NCBI RefSeq assembly: GCF_900215465.1 | Contig: NZ_OBEH01000001.1 | Location: 992,001-1,056,000, forward strand | Direction of reading: 5' to 3' | Length of the DNA stretch: 64,000 nt | DNA from: Flagellimonas pacifica | GTDB taxonomy: Bacteria; Bacteroidota; Bacteroidia; Flavobacteriales; Flavobacteriaceae | Shown: positions 18,475 to 27,476 of the stretch, piece after piece | How the letters are laid out: every line of letters starts with the position of its first letter | Numbering within the stretch: the stretch's first letter is position 1 | Position numbers and translations under genes: made by a program | The notes under the pieces: generated by a model | Database searches by the model: none | Told to the model about the DNA's origin: nothing | Seen by the model: only the letters and a program-made list of their open reading frames with translations

Positions 18475-20666
18475 TAGTTAAGGATTTGAAAGGCAGTCAA
18501 CGCTACAAGATACGCAAAAACACTCATAAATAAGAGTTGTAGTAAGGGCCATTTCCACGTATTGGTCTCTCTTTTTACAATGGCCAGGGTACTCATACAT
18601 TGCATGGCAAAGGCGTAGAATAACATCAAAGAAATACCGGATGCCAAATTGAAAAGCGGTTGTTGCCCAGAAGAATCCAACTCGGCGGCCATTCTGCTTT
18701 TAATGGTCTCCTCTTCATCGCTGCCAACACTGTATATAGTGGCCAATGTGCCAACAAAGACCTCCCTTGCGGCAAACGAGGTCAATACGGCAATACCAAT
18801 TTTCCAATCGTAACCTAATGGCTTAACTATAGGTTCAATAGCTTTTCCGGCATATCCAATATAGGAATGTTCCAATTTATAACTGGCAATTTCTTGTGCC
18901 CTTGCCCTTTCTTTTAAGATTGGGGTCATTATCTTAACAGAATCCTGTTTTGCATCTTCCAAATATGCATCAAGATTGTTTTGGATATAATTTTTGCTGT
19001 AAGCTGTAAGGCCCTGTTCCTCTATTCTTTGGTTTACAATATTTTCTGCATTTTGAAAATCCTCAGAAGCGCCATTGGATCCTAAAAACCAAAGTACGAT
19101 GGAGATAGCCAAAATGATTTTTCCAGCTCCAAAGACAAAGCTTTTGGTTTTTTCCAAAACCGTATAGGCCACATTTTTTAATAAAGGCAATCGGTAAGTG
19201 GGCATTTCAACCATAAAAAGGGAACTGCTCTTTATTTTCAGGATTTTGTTCAGTGCCATGGCTGAAAAAATGGCCATTCCAAATCCTATAAGGTATAAAA
19301 GCATCAAGGTTAATGCTTGATAGCTCAATCCAAGAAATCTTCCTTCCGGAATTACCAAGGCTATCAGAATTAAATAAACGGGCAATCTGGCCGAACATGT
19401 TGTAAATGGGGTTACAAGAATAGTAATCAACCGTTCTTTCCAGTTTTCAATGGTACGGGTTGCCATTACTGCAGGAATGGCGCAGGCAGTTCCTGAAATA
19501 AGAGGTACTACGCTTTTACCACTCAACCCAAAAGGGCGCATTAACTTGTCCATTAAAAAAACCACACGACTCATATAGCCCGATTCTTCCAACAATGAAA
19601 TAAAGAGGAACAAGAAGGCTATTTGAGGAACAAATACCACAATACCGCCTATGCCTGTCAGGATGCCTTCCGCCAGTAAATCTGTAAAAACACCAGAGGG
19701 CAGGGTGTTTTTGAGCCATTCGCTGGCTGCTGAAAACTGTACATCTATAAAATCACTGGGATAGGTACTCCATTCAAAAATGGCCTGAAAGATGGTCAAT
19801 AAAATCAAAAAGAAAATAGCGTACCCAAAAATTTTATGGGTTAGTACCTTGTCCAGGGTAGCCCGTAACCCTTTGGCCGACTGAAAATCTACTTTGTAGG
19901 TTTCTTTAAGTGTGTTATTGATAAATTGATACCTGAGTACGGTTTCTCTATGTTGTAATTTTTTGAGTTCTGTTTTGGATTTTGTTGAAAAGGAAGTAGC
20001 ATCTTCTATGCGTTTCTTTTCAATGGGCATAAAGTTGACGTCTTGGGTAATGACCAACCATAATTTGTAAAGATCTTCGTTGGGAAATGCTTTTTGTAGA
20101 CGATCGAAATACTCGGGAGAGATTCTGGAAGTATCGACATTGGATTTGGTGGGCAAGGATTTATAGTCTGCAATAAGTTCCTTAATGCGTTCAATCCCAT
20201 TGTTTTTCCGGGTACTGATCAGAGCAATTTTAGTGTCCAATTTTTTTTCCATGGCCTGTACATCCAGGGAAATTCCTTTTCTGGACATCCGATCGGCCAT
20301 GTTGATGACTAAAATGGCGGGAATTCTTAAATCTTTGATCTGTGTAAAAAGCAGTAGGTTTCGTTTCAGGTTTTCTACATCACTGATTACAACGGCCACA
20401 TCTGGGTAGTCCTTGTCATTTTTGTTGAGTAAAAGTTCAACAACCACACTTTCATCTAACGAAGTGGTATTTAAACTATAAGTCCCGGGAAGGTCTAGAA
20501 TATGTGCTTTTACACCTCTTGGGAGTTTGCATACCCCTTCTTTTTTTTCAACTGTGATACCAGGATAATTACCAACCTTTTGTTTTAGACCAGTAAGGGC
20601 ATTGAATACAGAGGTTTTACCAGTGTTGGGATTGCCAATAAGTGCAACGTTAACATTTTTGCTCAT
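18474..20666 (-). CDS. feoB: Ferrous iron transport protein B
   Basis: The 730-aa inner-membrane transporter has an N-terminal G-protein domain with G1 GNPNTGKTS (residues 11-19), switch region VGNYPGITVEKKEG, G3 DLPGTYSL and NMADR. A helical insert is followed by the membrane core with two Gate motifs, including SGTACAIPAVMATR and SFAAREVFVGTLATIYSV. It brings Fe(II) into the cell, controlled by GTP turnover. It overlaps feoA by four bases and is followed by a small Cys-rich partner. Confidence 0.97.
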   Translation of the reverse strand: MSKNVNVALIGNPNTGKTSVFNALTGLKQKVGNYPGITVEKKEGVCKLPRGVKAHILDLPGTYSLNTTSLDESVVVELLLNKNDKDYPDVAVVISDVENLKRNLLLFTQIKDLRIPAILVINMADRMSRKGISLDVQAMEKKLDTKIALISTRKNNGIERIKELIADYKSLPTKSNVDTSRISPEYFDRLQKAFPNEDLYKLWLVITQDVNFMPIEKKRIEDATSFSTKSKTELKKLQHRETVLRYQFINNTLKETYKVDFQSAKGLRATLDKVLTHKIFGYAIFFLILLTIFQAIFEWSTYPSDFIDVQFSAASEWLKNTLPSGVFTDLLAEGILTGIGGIVVFVPQIAFLFLFISLLEESGYMSRVVFLMDKLMRPFGLSGKSVVPLISGTACAIPAVMATRTIENWKERLITILVTPFTTCSARLPVYLILIALVIPEGRFLGLSYQALTLMLLYLIGFGMAIFSAMALNKILKIKSSSLFMVEMPTYRLPLLKNVAYTVLEKTKSFVFGAGKIILAISIVLWFLGSNGASEDFQNAENIVNQRIEEQGLTAYSKNYIQNNLDAYLEDAKQDSVKIMTPILKERARAQEIASYKLEHSYIGYAGKAIEPIVKPLGYDWKIGIAVLTSFAAREVFVGTLATIYSVGSDEEETIKSRMAAELDSSGQQPLFNLASGISLMLFYAFAMQCMSTLAIVKRETNTWKWPLLQLLFMSVFAYLVALTAFQILN

Positions 20667-20905
20667 ATGGCCTTGGGGTCTTCTTGAATATCAATTTCAA
20701 TCTGTTTGGCTAGAGATCGCCTTATAGCTATATGACTTCCGTTTACATTGATATAAATAGGGTCTTTTAACGGGGCAACTTGAACTAGTTCAACCATATT
20801 TCCAGGTAAACAACCCAATTCCAACAACTTGATGGGAAGAATATTATCTGAGAACTCTTTTATCACCCCCTTCTGCCCATGTTCCAATTCTGCAACGGTA
20901 ACCAC
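20663..20905 (-). CDS. feoA: Ferrous iron transport protein A
   Basis: The 80-aa SH3-like protein has the FeoA pattern KLLELGCLPGNMVELVQVAPLKDP and GSHIAIRRSLAKQIEI. It starts at GTG 20905 and overlaps feoB. FeoA binds FeoB in the cytoplasm and is needed for Fe(II) uptake. A perfect palindrome about 65 bases upstream is a candidate regulatory site. Confidence 0.95.
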   Translation of the reverse strand: MVTVAELEHGQKGVIKEFSDNILPIKLLELGCLPGNMVELVQVAPLKDPIYINVNGSHIAIRRSLAKQIEIDIQEDPKAI

Positions 20906-20970
20906 TAATTTTATTTAGATTGATTTTAAGTAAGAGCAAAAATAGGTAAAAAAGCGAACATAGACTCTGT

Positions 20971-20990
20971 AAATTATCATATGATAATTT
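20971..20990. promoter_or_regulatory. Perfect 20-bp palindrome upstream of feoA
   Basis: AAATTATCATATGATAATTT is a perfect palindrome between the SCO1 gene's stop and feoA's start. It contains ATTATCA/TGATAAT half-sites, the same heptamers as a Fur box but in the reverse order. It could be an iron-regulator operator for feoAB, or a hairpin ending the SCO1 transcript. Position and symmetry are seen; the role is inferred. Confidence 0.4.
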
Positions 20991-20994
20991 TAGT

Positions 20995-21702
20995 TTATTC
21001 TGAGTAACTGGCCTTTAAGGTTTTTAGATCGCCAAGTAATTTTTCAATCTCCTCTTTTTTGGTGCCATCATAGAATCCTCGAATTCTACGTTCTTTATCT
21101 ACAAGGATAAAATTTTCGGTATGAATCATGTCATAAGGACCGCCGTCGCCATCATTTTTTACAGCCAAGTACGATTTGCGTGCCAATTCGTAAATCTGTT
21201 TTTTATCGCCGGTGACCAGATTCCATTTGCGATCAATTACCCCTTTCTCCAAAGCATATTTTTTTAATTGGGGAACAGAATCAATAACTGGGGTAACCGA
21301 ATGTGATAGCAATAGCACATCTTCATCATCCAAAATTGAATTTTGAATCTGAGCCATGTTTTTGGTCATGATAGGACAGATGGTAGGGCAGGTGGTGAAG
21401 AAGAAATCTGCCACATAAATCTTGTCCTTGTAATTTTTTTGCGAGATTTTTTGGCCGTTCTGATTTATCAACTCAAAATTGGCAATGGTGTGATATTTCT
21501 TTTTGTAGTGCAAGGTACTATCCACCAGTGACTGGTCAACCATTGAAGGTTGGAATATGGGAAGTTTTTTTTGAGGTTGTAGCGCATTGTAAAACAGGTA
21601 GATGATTACTGCGGACAATCCCAATAAAACTATACCAAAGAATTTATATTTAGAAAAGAAGGATAACACAAATGCAAAATTACGGCTGGCAGAAGGATTC
21701 AT
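20995..21702 (-). CDS. SCO1/SenC family copper chaperone-like protein
   Basis: From the ATG at 21702 this encodes 235 aa with an N-terminal membrane anchor (about 18-38) and a thioredoxin-like domain. The copper-binding C-x3-C motif is in FFFTTCPTICPIMTKNM and the distal His in MIHTENFILVD. SCO proteins deliver copper to, or reduce, the CuA site of cytochrome oxidase on the periplasmic side. No oxidase genes are adjacent. Confidence 0.92.
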   Translation of the reverse strand: MNPSASRNFAFVLSFFSKYKFFGIVLLGLSAVIIYLFYNALQPQKKLPIFQPSMVDQSLVDSTLHYKKKYHTIANFELINQNGQKISQKNYKDKIYVADFFFTTCPTICPIMTKNMAQIQNSILDDEDVLLLSHSVTPVIDSVPQLKKYALEKGVIDRKWNLVTGDKKQIYELARKSYLAVKNDGDGGPYDMIHTENFILVDKERRIRGFYDGTKKEEIEKLLGDLKTLKASYSE

Positions 21703-21824
21703 CAAGATAAAACCTAAGTTTTGGTGCTAAAACTTTCTTAAATACTTGTAATGCCAAAAATCATCTTTTTAATAGAACTGTTAAAAGTGTACTTTTGTGG
21801 GCTTAAAATATGATTTAGTTGTCG

Positions 21825-23141
21825 ATGGATCTTTTTACACAAATAGTGATGTTTATTATAATCATCTCGGTTTTGGTGATTTTACACGAGTTGGGCCATT
21901 TTATCCCCGCAAAATATTTTAAAACCAAGGTTGAAAAATTTTATCTCTTTTTCGATGTTAAATTCTCACTCTTCAAAAAGAAAATAGGAGAGACGGTATA
22001 TGGTATAGGTTGGCTTCCTTTAGGAGGTTATGTTAAGATAGCCGGCATGATCGATGAGAGTATGGATACGGACCAAATGAATGAAGAGCCAAAACCATGG
22101 GAGTTTCGTAGCAAACCGGCATGGCAAAGGTTGATCATTATGTTGGGCGGGGTCACCGTTAACTTTCTATTGGCTTGGGTCATTTATACCTTTATGCTTT
22201 TTAATAATGGAGATACATATATACCCTCTAAAAGTCTAAAATATGGTATAGAAGTAGATTCAATAGGTGAAAAGCTTGGTCTTAGAACTGGTGATAGAAT
22301 CCTTGCAGTTGATGGAAAAGAGTCCAAGCGATTCAATGAAGCCGTTTTGGATATTATTCTTGGAGACGAGGTAACGGTAGATAGAAACGGAGAGGAAATT
22401 ACTATTCCTTTAACTGATGAGGGAAAGAGAATTGTTTTTCAAACCCAAGGAAGAAACTTCATGACCTATAGGTCTAAACCTTTAATTGCTGTTGTTGCAG
22501 ATTCCTCTGTGGCAAAAGAATCAGGAATTGAAGCAGGTGACGAGATTGTTGAGGTTAATGGAGCTTCTATTTCATATTGGGATGAGTTTAGAAATAAAGT
22601 TAGGTCTTCAGCAAATGAAGATTTGGAAATTACTGTTGCCAGAAATGGGAAAAAGCAAAAGATGAACTTGAAAGTTCCCGATGAGGGAAGGATAGGTATT
22701 TTGCTGGATATAGAAGATTTGAGCGTAACGGATACATTTGGGTTTTTACAAGCAATTCCGGCAGGGTTTTCAAGAACAATAAAGGTGTTGACGGATCAAA
22801 TACGGCAATTTAAAGTGATATTCAATTCTAAAACAGGCGCTTACAAGCAGGTTAAGGGACCAATAGGAATTGTTGAGATGATGCCAACCTCATGGAATTG
22901 GACTTTTTTCTGGAGTTTTATGGCCATGTTTTCGGTTTGGTTGGCTTTTATTAATGTGTTGCCAATTCCAGCACTTGACGGAGGACATGTTATGTTTTTG
23001 TTGTATGAAATGATCAGTGGCAGGCCCCCAAGTCAAAAAGTATTGGAAAGAGGGCAAATTGTAGGATTCGTTATTTTGATGGGTCTTATGCTTGTGGTTT
23101 TTGGTAATGATATTTGGAATATTATTAAAAGATTTATTTAG
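21825..23141 (+). CDS. rseP: RIP metalloprotease RseP (site-2 protease)
   Basis: From the ATG at 21825 (MDLFTQIVMF) this encodes 438 aa. The zinc site HELGH lies in the first membrane helix at residues 21-25, and the third ligand motif is NVLPIPALDGGH near the C-terminus. Two PDZ domains lie between (IEVDSIGEKLGLRTGDRILAVDG and VAKESGIEAGDEIVEVNG). The enzyme cuts anti-sigma factors within the membrane, and the window holds one transmembrane zinc-finger candidate target. A TACTTTTG box at 21790-21797 is a likely -7 element. Confidence 0.95.
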   Translation: MDLFTQIVMFIIIISVLVILHELGHFIPAKYFKTKVEKFYLFFDVKFSLFKKKIGETVYGIGWLPLGGYVKIAGMIDESMDTDQMNEEPKPWEFRSKPAWQRLIIMLGGVTVNFLLAWVIYTFMLFNNGDTYIPSKSLKYGIEVDSIGEKLGLRTGDRILAVDGKESKRFNEAVLDIILGDEVTVDRNGEEITIPLTDEGKRIVFQTQGRNFMTYRSKPLIAVVADSSVAKESGIEAGDEIVEVNGASISYWDEFRNKVRSSANEDLEITVARNGKKQKMNLKVPDEGRIGILLDIEDLSVTDTFGFLQAIPAGFSRTIKVLTDQIRQFKVIFNSKTGAYKQVKGPIGIVEMMPTSWNWTFFWSFMAMFSVWLAFINVLPIPALDGGHVMFLLYEMISGRPPSQKVLERGQIVGFVILMGLMLVVFGNDIWNIIKRFI

Positions 23142-23205
23142 AACAATTTTGTTTGGGGTGTTATAAAGAAACTGCTATATTTGCACCCGCTTAGGATAAA
23201 AAAAT

Positions 23206-23279
23206 TCCTCCTTAGCTCAGTTGGTTAGAGCATCTGACTGTTAATCAGAGGGTCCTTGGTTCGAGTCCAAGAGGGGGAG
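23206..23279 (+). tRNA. tRNA-Asn (GTT)
   Basis: A full cloverleaf: acceptor TCCTCCT/AGGGGGA, D arm from GCTC, anticodon stem TCTGA/TCAGA with loop CTGTTAA (anticodon GTT), T stem CTTGG/CCAAG with loop TTCGAGT, and discriminator G. It is the integration target of the adjacent elements: its 3' 43-45 bases are repeated at 47680-47724 and 59871-59913. Confidence 0.95.
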
Positions 23280-23280
23280 C
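23236..23280 (+). other. attL of element 1 (tRNA-Asn 3' end)
   Basis: The anticodon loop to 3' end of tRNA-Asn, from GACTGTTAATC to GGGGGAGC, forms the left junction. The intact tRNA is retained on this side, which implies that element 1 was the latest to insert. Confidence 0.8.
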
Positions 23281-23290
23281 TTCAAAATCA

Positions 23291-23322
23291 GGCAGTTACA
23301 TGAAAATGTAGCTGTCTTTTTT
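23291..23322 (+). terminator. Terminator after tRNA-Asn
   Basis: GGCAGTTACAT and ATGTAGCTGTC form an 11-bp stem (two G-U pairs) with a GAAA loop, followed by six T. It lies inside the left end of element 1, so the element supplies a new terminator to the tRNA. Confidence 0.75.
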
Positions 23323-23324
23323 CG

Positions 23325-23354
23325 TTTTCAGCGTGCTTTCAGCGTGCTTTTTTT
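23325..23354 (+). repeat. Arm-type repeat, left end of element 1
   Basis: Two tandem TTTCAGCGTGC units followed by a T run. The whole 30-base block is repeated identically, in the same orientation, beside the integrase at 47553-47582. Likely integrase or excisionase arm sites. Confidence 0.7.
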
Positions 23355-23531
23355 ATAATGATATCTTTCCGTTTTTCTTTAAAACTTATGGTAATTCCTA
23401 GTTACCTGAATAATTCCTGCATGAGTTTGAATTAGTTTTTGAACTAATCAATTTAAATCTAGATTATTTTAAAGTTGTTTGAAGGCAAAGAATATAAATA
23501 TCCGATATGTCATTATTAATCGAAATAATAT

Positions 23532-23562
23532 TTTGTATTCAACAAAGTGTTCATTATATTTG
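23532..23562 (+). promoter_or_regulatory. Promoter of the defence operon
   Basis: TTTG at 23532-23535 and TATATTTG at 23555-23562 are separated by 19 bases, an exact match to the Bacteroidota promoter pattern. The start codon of the first gene is 47 bases downstream. The -7 box is flanked and overlapped by TGTTCA half-sites, so repressor binding there would block the promoter. Confidence 0.65.
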
Positions 23563-23600
23563 AATGTTCATTGTCGCTGAACAAATTAAAATAATGAACA
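23548..23600. promoter_or_regulatory. Nested inverted repeats, candidate AbiEi-type operator
   Basis: An outer perfect 10-bp pair, TGTTCATTAT (23548-23557) and ATAATGAACA (23591-23600), encloses an inner pair TGTTCA (23565-23570) and TGAACA (23578-23583). AbiEi antitoxins autorepress by binding inverted repeats in their promoter. The first operon gene is AbiEi-like, so autoregulation is likely. Confidence 0.55.
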
Positions 23601-23609
23601 AAAAAAGTT

Positions 23610-24611
23610 ATGTATCGTAATAACGACTTTATATATGAAGCTACTTCAAAGCTTGAGCAGCTCGTAGACATTCCCATAGAAATAGATAGTAGTCGGCAAA
23701 ATTATGACGCTCTCCTGCGAATCAAAAACGAGCAGTTTATCGTCGAAGCAAAATCTGCTGTTAGAACTTCAAATCAAGGTCTTGTGCTATCTCAGCTACA
23801 GGAGATGAAAAATAGTAACAGTAGGCCTGTTATTTTAATTGCTGAATATATTTCTAAAATGGCTGCAAAGGAATTGAAGGAACGTCTTATCAATTATATT
23901 GATGTAGCTGGCAATGCCTTCATTAAACACAATGATTTAGTAATATATATTGAAGGCCAGAAAAAACCAAAAAGAGAAAAAACAAATCAATCTCGTGCTT
24001 TTCAAGAAGCTGGTTTAAAGATACTTTTTCATCTTTTATCAAAACCTAAACATCTTCAAGATTCTTATAGAAAAATAGCGGAAAAGGCGGATGTCTCTAT
24101 AGGCTCGGTAAGTAATGTTATGGCAGAGCTAGAAGACTTAAATTTCCTTTTAAAAACTAATGAAAAACGAGTTCTTAAGAACACAAAGGAACTGCTAGAA
24201 CGTTGGCTTGTTGAATTCAACTCAGTTCTTAGACCGCGAATTATAAGAAAGCGCATGCGTTTTATGGATTCAGACTATGCACGAAATTGGCGAAATATAG
24301 ATACGGGTACTAATCTTGGTAAAATTCTTTGGGGTGGTGAACCTGGTGGTGCTATTCTTACCGATAATCTAAGACCAGAACACTTTACTCTTTTTACTGA
24401 CCTAGAACTATCAGAATTGGCTAAAGTGCTTCGATTAGTGCCAAGTGAAAATGGGGAAATTGAAGTACTGCAAAAATTTTGGAAGAATGATTTTGATGAT
24501 ACTAGAGTAGCCCCTGCACTTTTGATATATACTGATTTGATCAATAGCGGTTATGGTAGAAATATAGAGACGGCAAAACAAATATTAGAGAATGAGTTAC
24601 AATATATCTAG
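23610..24611 (+). CDS. AbiEi-like winged-helix regulator/antitoxin
   Basis: In this 333-aa protein the N-terminal part (about 15-115) looks like a restriction-endonuclease-type fold: YDALLRIKNEQFIVEAKS, then INYIDVAGNAFIKHNDLVIYI. A winged helix follows (about 130-185, YRKIAEKADVSIGSVSNVMAEL) and an alpha-helical C-terminus. This is the build of AbiEi-family antitoxins, which repress their own promoter and counter an AbiEii nucleotidyltransferase. It overlaps the next gene by 20 bases. In this eight-gene operon it may be the switch for the whole system. Confidence 0.75.
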   Translation: MYRNNDFIYEATSKLEQLVDIPIEIDSSRQNYDALLRIKNEQFIVEAKSAVRTSNQGLVLSQLQEMKNSNSRPVILIAEYISKMAAKELKERLINYIDVAGNAFIKHNDLVIYIEGQKKPKREKTNQSRAFQEAGLKILFHLLSKPKHLQDSYRKIAEKADVSIGSVSNVMAELEDLNFLLKTNEKRVLKNTKELLERWLVEFNSVLRPRIIRKRMRFMDSDYARNWRNIDTGTNLGKILWGGEPGGAILTDNLRPEHFTLFTDLELSELAKVLRLVPSENGEIEVLQKFWKNDFDDTRVAPALLIYTDLINSGYGRNIETAKQILENELQYI

Positions 24612-25437
24612 TAGTAGATTTACGCATCCACTATTAAAACCCATCCTAGTGGAGCTTACAGAATACTTCAAAGAAGCGGGAATTTCCTTTTTCGTTATAG
24701 GTGCTACAGCTAGGGATATTATTATGGAATTGCATAATGAAAAATCTGGACGCTTAACACATGACCTTGATATTGCCATTACAGTCAATGATTGGAAACA
24801 ATGGAAAAAAGTTGAGGAGGAAATTATAAGTCTTGAAAATTTTACCAAGGACGAGAATCAAAAACAACGCTTTATCTACAAGGATAAGTTTCAATTGGAT
24901 ATCGTGCCTTTTGGAGAAATAATGAAACAGGATAGTAGAATATTCTGGCCTCCTGATGAAGAGTTTGCAATGTCGGTCTTAGGATTTTCGGCTGCTGATG
25001 AAGCAGCTTTGTCTGTTAGTGTCGATGAAGAGACTGATATTAAAATTGCCACCCTTAGCGGTATTTTTTTATTGAAAATAGCCGCATATAAAGACCGCAA
25101 TCATAAAAACAACAAAGACGCTGATGATATGGGATTCATATTAGAAAACTATCTCAACATCAATTCAGAACGAGCTGCGATGGAATACTATGATGAAATT
25201 TATGGAGTTGAACCTTTTTCAACAACTACGGGCGGTGCAACTCTCTTAGGAAAGGATATCAATGAATTGCTCAAAACCCATCAAAAAACCAAAGCTTCCA
25301 TAGTTGAAATATTAACTGCTGAAATCAATAAAAAGGAAGACAGTAAACTAATCAATCAGATTATAGAAACACACAAAGCATTCTCGTTTGAAGAGGTGTT
25401 AAATAGTATCGAAAACATAATCAACCAACTTAACTAA
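24592..25437 (+). CDS. AbiEii-like nucleotidyltransferase
   Basis: The 281-aa protein has the minimal nucleotidyltransferase pattern: FFVIGATARDIIM (about 35-47), the metal-binding pair in THDLDIAITV (about 61-70), and a third Asp in LDIVPFG. AbiEii toxins of type IV toxin-antitoxin systems share this fold and modify RNA or block growth using nucleotides. It is directly coupled to the AbiEi-like gene and followed 17 bases later by hsdM, so it appears built into the larger defence operon. Toxin activity is inferred. Confidence 0.75.
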   Translation: MSYNISSSRFTHPLLKPILVELTEYFKEAGISFFVIGATARDIIMELHNEKSGRLTHDLDIAITVNDWKQWKKVEEEIISLENFTKDENQKQRFIYKDKFQLDIVPFGEIMKQDSRIFWPPDEEFAMSVLGFSAADEAALSVSVDEETDIKIATLSGIFLLKIAAYKDRNHKNNKDADDMGFILENYLNINSERAAMEYYDEIYGVEPFSTTTGGATLLGKDINELLKTHQKTKASIVEILTAEINKKEDSKLINQIIETHKAFSFEEVLNSIENIINQLN

Positions 25438-25454
25438 CCACAACTATTGTTTAT

Positions 25455-27476
25455 ATGGCCACAGCTATAAAAAGTAAAGAAGAAGTAGTATTAGAAGATA
25501 ATGAACTCGTTTGCATACTAACAGGAGAAGTAAAGAAAATAAAGGCGCAAGAAACCAATTTGCAATCTGTAATCTTGATGCTAAATGAAGAATATGGATT
25601 CGACCTTGATGATATGGAGCGTAATTATACCATTGAATACGAAGATCCAGATACCGGTAGAACTAAAAAACAAAAGGTAGATCTAACCATCTTTGAGAAA
25701 AATAAACCACACGAACAAGATTTTATTATTCGTATGTGCATAGTACAAGATGATAAGGTTAAGGAAACCGATAAGAAAAAAGGTCTTGCTGCTACTTTGG
25801 AGAATGCGATGGGTGCAGTCAATAATTGTGAATTTGGTCTTTGGGCAAATGGTTCTAGCTATCATTTTCTTCAAAAAGAGGAAGATGGAATTGGCTTCGA
25901 TTTTGAATTTACAGATTTATCGGACTTTCCGGGAGAAGGAGAAACCTTGGAGGACCTAGATCGTGCGGATCGCTCGCACACACGTACGCCAGCGAACGAT
26001 TCTTTAATAAAAGTATTCAAACGCTCTCATGATTATATCTATGGTAATGAAGGTCGAAAAAAAGATGCCTTCTGGCAATTGCTCAATCTTATTTTCTGCA
26101 AAATCTACGATGAGAAACGGAGATTTATGGAGTTGCCAAACGGCGAAAGCTACCGTCGTAAATTTTGGGTGGGGGTCAAAGAACAAAACACTGACGAGGG
26201 TCGCAAAGCTGTGGCCAAAAGAATTAAGGGTCTTTTTGAAGAACTAAAGAGAGATAATTTGTTTTCGGAAGTATTCCAAGGAAATGAAAGCATTGACCTT
26301 ACGGATAAGGGACTCGCCTTTATTGCAGGAGAACTTTCAAAATATTCTTTCCTAGATGCTTCTGTAGACGTGAAGGGTCTAGCCTATGAAACTATAGTAA
26401 GTAATACTCTAAAACAAGAGGCAGGGCAATTCTTTACACCACGTAATATTGTGAAATTTATGGTAGAAATGCTGGATCCTAAAGAGCACCATCGTGTATT
26501 GGATCCTGCTTGTGGTTCCGGGGGTTTTCTGGTAATGGTTCTTGATCATGTGCGCCAACAGATTACAAAATATATGTATCCAGAATTAGAAGGGCCTTTG
26601 CTAGAAGAAAAATACAATTCGGTAGAAGTGAACGAGCGTGTTCGAACCTATGCAGAGCGTAGTATTTTTGGGTTTGATTTCGACCCTGATCTTAAGAAAG
26701 CCGCGCGCATGAACATGGTTATGGGGGGTGATGGGCACGCTAACATTTTTCACGTGAACTCGCTCGCCTATCCGCTATGGGAGCACCCCGCAGAGGTTGA
26801 AAAAATAAACCATACGATAGAAGAGAGTATCCAAGCTATGCAGGATATTGAAAAAGTATATACAGCCGATGCTCGTGGAAAGTTTGATATGGTTTTTACC
26901 AATCCACCATTTGGTGCCAAAGTAAAGGTCGAAACCGAAATTGCTTCGCGTTATTATCTGAGCCAGTATAGTAGTGCACCAGAAGTTTTGTTCATCGAGG
27001 CTTGTTATAATCTTCTGAAAGAGGGTGGTAAAATGGCAATTGTTTTGCCCGACGGTATTCTAGGAAACCCTAATATGCTTTCGGTAAGAGAATGGATTCT
27101 TAATCACTTCAAAATACTTGCATCCATAGATCTTGCGGTAGAAGCTTTTTTGCCACAAGTTGGTGTCCAAGCCTCGTTACTATTCTTGCAAAAGAAAACG
27201 GAACAAGAAAAACAATTGGCACAAGAACAAGATGAAGACTATGGCGTATTTATGGCAATAGCAGAAAAATTAGGCAAGGACAGAAGAGGAAATCCAATTT
27301 ATTTGCGTGATGAGGATGGAGCGGAATTATTGTTCAGCTCCGAAACGAGATATCTTGCGAAAAAGAGAAATGGCGAAAAATTATTAAAAATCAGAAAAGA
27401 AAAGTTGAGGCAGTTAGACGATGATTTGCCAGGAATTTATGATGCGTACGTTCAATTTAAAAATTCTATGAAATAG
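25455..27476 (+). CDS. hsdM: Type I-like adenine DNA methyltransferase (HsdM-like)
   Basis: The 673-aa N6-adenine methyltransferase has motif I DPACGSGGFL near residue 350, motif IV TNPPFG near residue 482, and the HsdM helical bundle before them (GQFFTPRNIVKFMVEM). The N-terminal 150 residues resemble the HsdR N-terminal domain (KVDLTIFEK) but lack a clear E-x-K, so probably not a working nuclease. With the HsdS next to it, it should mark self DNA. No HsdR is encoded. In methylation-associated defence systems an enzyme of this kind provides self/non-self discrimination. Confidence 0.88.
   Translation: MATAIKSKEEVVLEDNELVCILTGEVKKIKAQETNLQSVILMLNEEYGFDLDDMERNYTIEYEDPDTGRTKKQKVDLTIFEKNKPHEQDFIIRMCIVQDDKVKETDKKKGLAATLENAMGAVNNCEFGLWANGSSYHFLQKEEDGIGFDFEFTDLSDFPGEGETLEDLDRADRSHTRTPANDSLIKVFKRSHDYIYGNEGRKKDAFWQLLNLIFCKIYDEKRRFMELPNGESYRRKFWVGVKEQNTDEGRKAVAKRIKGLFEELKRDNLFSEVFQGNESIDLTDKGLAFIAGELSKYSFLDASVDVKGLAYETIVSNTLKQEAGQFFTPRNIVKFMVEMLDPKEHHRVLDPACGSGGFLVMVLDHVRQQITKYMYPELEGPLLEEKYNSVEVNERVRTYAERSIFGFDFDPDLKKAARMNMVMGGDGHANIFHVNSLAYPLWEHPAEVEKINHTIEESIQAMQDIEKVYTADARGKFDMVFTNPPFGAKVKVETEIASRYYLSQYSSAPEVLFIEACYNLLKEGGKMAIVLPDGILGNPNMLSVREWILNHFKILASIDLAVEAFLPQVGVQASLLFLQKKTEQEKQLAQEQDEDYGVFMAIAEKLGKDRRGNPIYLRDEDGAELLFSSETRYLAKKRNGEKLLKIRKEKLRQLDDDLPGIYDAYVQFKNSMK

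Noticed and set aside
23610..25437. Independent AbiE toxin-antitoxin module
   Set aside because: Possible, but the pair lies only 17 bases before hsdM, with no promoter or terminator between, so I treat it as part of the larger operon; independence is not excluded.
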